Below are positions 63,244 through 64,000 of a stretch of 64,000 bases of DNA, piece by piece. The number at the start of each line of letters is the position of its first letter. Within the stretch, counting starts at the first letter, position 1. Made by a program: the position numbers and the translations under genes. The notes beneath the pieces were generated by a model. The model worked only from the letters and a program-made list of their open reading frames with translations. It was not told where the DNA came from and did no database searches. This stretch comes from Nemertoderma westbladi (taxonomy: Eukaryota; Xenacoelomorpha; Nemertodermatida; Nemertodermatidae), in assembly GCA_032718475.1 (NCBI GenBank), contig JAUCBJ010005058.1, positions 1-64,000 of the forward strand, given 5' to 3'.

Positions 63244-64000
63244 TGTAAGGGTCCAGTAGTATACCGCTTACCAGATCCTAGTAACGATGTATCTTACTAT
63301 GAGACTCTAGTAATGTATACGGGCTTGTACAGTATCTGACAACAAATCCCAGTCCAGGATATCTAAACAAACAGATACAGTACACAAACGACTACTGGCG
63401 AGGAACAGAGCCTTGTATCTATTCTATGTACGTGAGCGGGTCTAATGCCTACGTACTAGACAGAAGGATACCTGTCCTCTAACCGGTGAGGCAGATGTAC
63501 AGTTACAGTAACAGACCAAACTCACGGGAAAACAATCCCCGCGCAGCGAATCCTAACTATCACTGACAGTCCTAAATACAGTAACTTGCCGCGGTGTGAT
63601 TTATATGGTTTATATACGAGCTAGTGGGTTAACAGACCTAGCGTAACAACACTGACAGTCCTAAATCAGTCGAAAAGGGGTCGTGCCTAAATGTAACAAT
63701 AACTGATCCCCCTGTACGAAATCAGTCTAAAAGGTCAGGCCTAAATGTAACAATACCGTTGTCCAGACAAACAACAGTTTAATAACGAAAGTGAAATACT
63801 CCTTATTGCCGCAACTAAATCAGATCCTAATTTTACAAATACAGATAATTTCCACCTAACGTAATGTATAGTACGCTATAGCTAGTAGAACTTTAAGGGC
63901 AATATGTTTTAGGGCGTGTGTGTGTGGGTGTGTTACAAATAAAACAATTTCGTGTAATTCCTTTTACTAGGTTTTAGTGATTTTCTGACTAAATGATACC
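63244..64000 (-). repeat. 5' LTR of element 2 (partial, cut by window end)
   Basis: It copies 48671-49428 with two substitutions and one 1-nt indel. Only the R-U5 side is in the window; the promoter side lies beyond 64000. Confidence 0.92.

Larger units (their letters stand above)
48671..64000 (-). mobile_element. BEL/Pao LTR retrotransposon, element 2 (young, 5' LTR runs off the window)
   Basis: The LTR at 48671-50958 recurs from 63244 to the window end with only two substitutions and one 1-nt indel over 757 bp, so insertion is recent. Minus-strand order: leader 63243-62315, gag 62314-61661, gag-pol 61592-53841, accessory frame 53101-51743, 3' LTR. The internal part is 12.3 kb; with two 2.29-kb LTRs the whole would be near 16.9 kb. 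Pol is uninterrupted with all catalytic motifs. The left flank is GTCTA; the matching duplication should stand right of the window. Ten copies of a 20-bp palindrome occur in it. Confidence 0.93.

Overview
The window is animal nuclear DNA, most likely from a marine invertebrate; the phylum cannot be fixed from sequence alone. Evidence: AT-rich non-coding DNA, introns, Pol III tRNA-type promoters, long G/C homopolymers, BEL/Pao LTR retrotransposons (restricted to animals), an RTE-type LINE and a TTAA-specific DNA transposon. Almost nothing looks like an intact host gene: I see frameshifted WD40 exons, a broken Roc-COR GTPase gene and one possible terminal exon that has been duplicated. The rest is nested mobile DNA.

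Layout. 1-2000: two long hairpins, one carrying a divergent pair of tRNA-like genes. 2240-4191: WD40 exons with a LINE 3' fragment between them on the other strand. 4839-22943: a complete 18.1-kb BEL/Pao element on the minus strand (element 1) with 1.19-kb LTRs and a 5-bp target duplication (CATAC). Its gag-pol is broken by stops and frameshifts, and about 3.9 kb of extra coding sequence lies downstream of pol. 23799-25660: Roc-COR pseudogene, interrupted by an intact 3.8-kb RTE-like LINE (25780-29549). 30580-33565: TTAA-flanked transposon with G-run inverted ends and an intact 561-aa transposase. 33590-34278: 34-bp minisatellite. 35050-46790: three or four copies of a non-coding unit starting GTGGGGC and ending GCCCCAC, two followed by a duplicated block with a possible last exon and a 55-bp GC-rich minisatellite; one full solo LTR and one partial LTR of the element-1 family sit among them. 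47334-48112: foldback element. 48671 to beyond 64000: a second, very young BEL/Pao element on the minus strand (element 2) with an uninterrupted 2583-codon gag-pol frame and almost identical LTRs; its 5' LTR runs off the window.

The most notable biology is shared by the two BEL/Pao elements. Both carry an accessory reading frame 3' of pol, not envelope-like, sharing a block of about 90 residues with a Leu-Tyr/Leu-Pro motif and a CxxC...CxxH metal-site pattern. In element 1 the accessory region is far larger and ends in CCHC-type zinc knuckles, like a second nucleic-acid-binding protein. Element 2 also carries ten copies of a 20-bp palindrome; seven lie inside coding sequence, in two different reading frames (giving GRLASLP or WKACEPTE), and one copy has paired compensatory changes that keep the hairpin. 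That behaviour recalls the coding-sequence palindromes of Rickettsia and is the best candidate here for something undescribed.

How the parts work together: in each BEL/Pao element the LTR drives a genomic RNA, gag forms the particle, pol (protease, RT, RNase H, integrase) copies and inserts it, and the accessory frame has an unknown role. The solo LTR and repeat units nearby record older activity of the same family.
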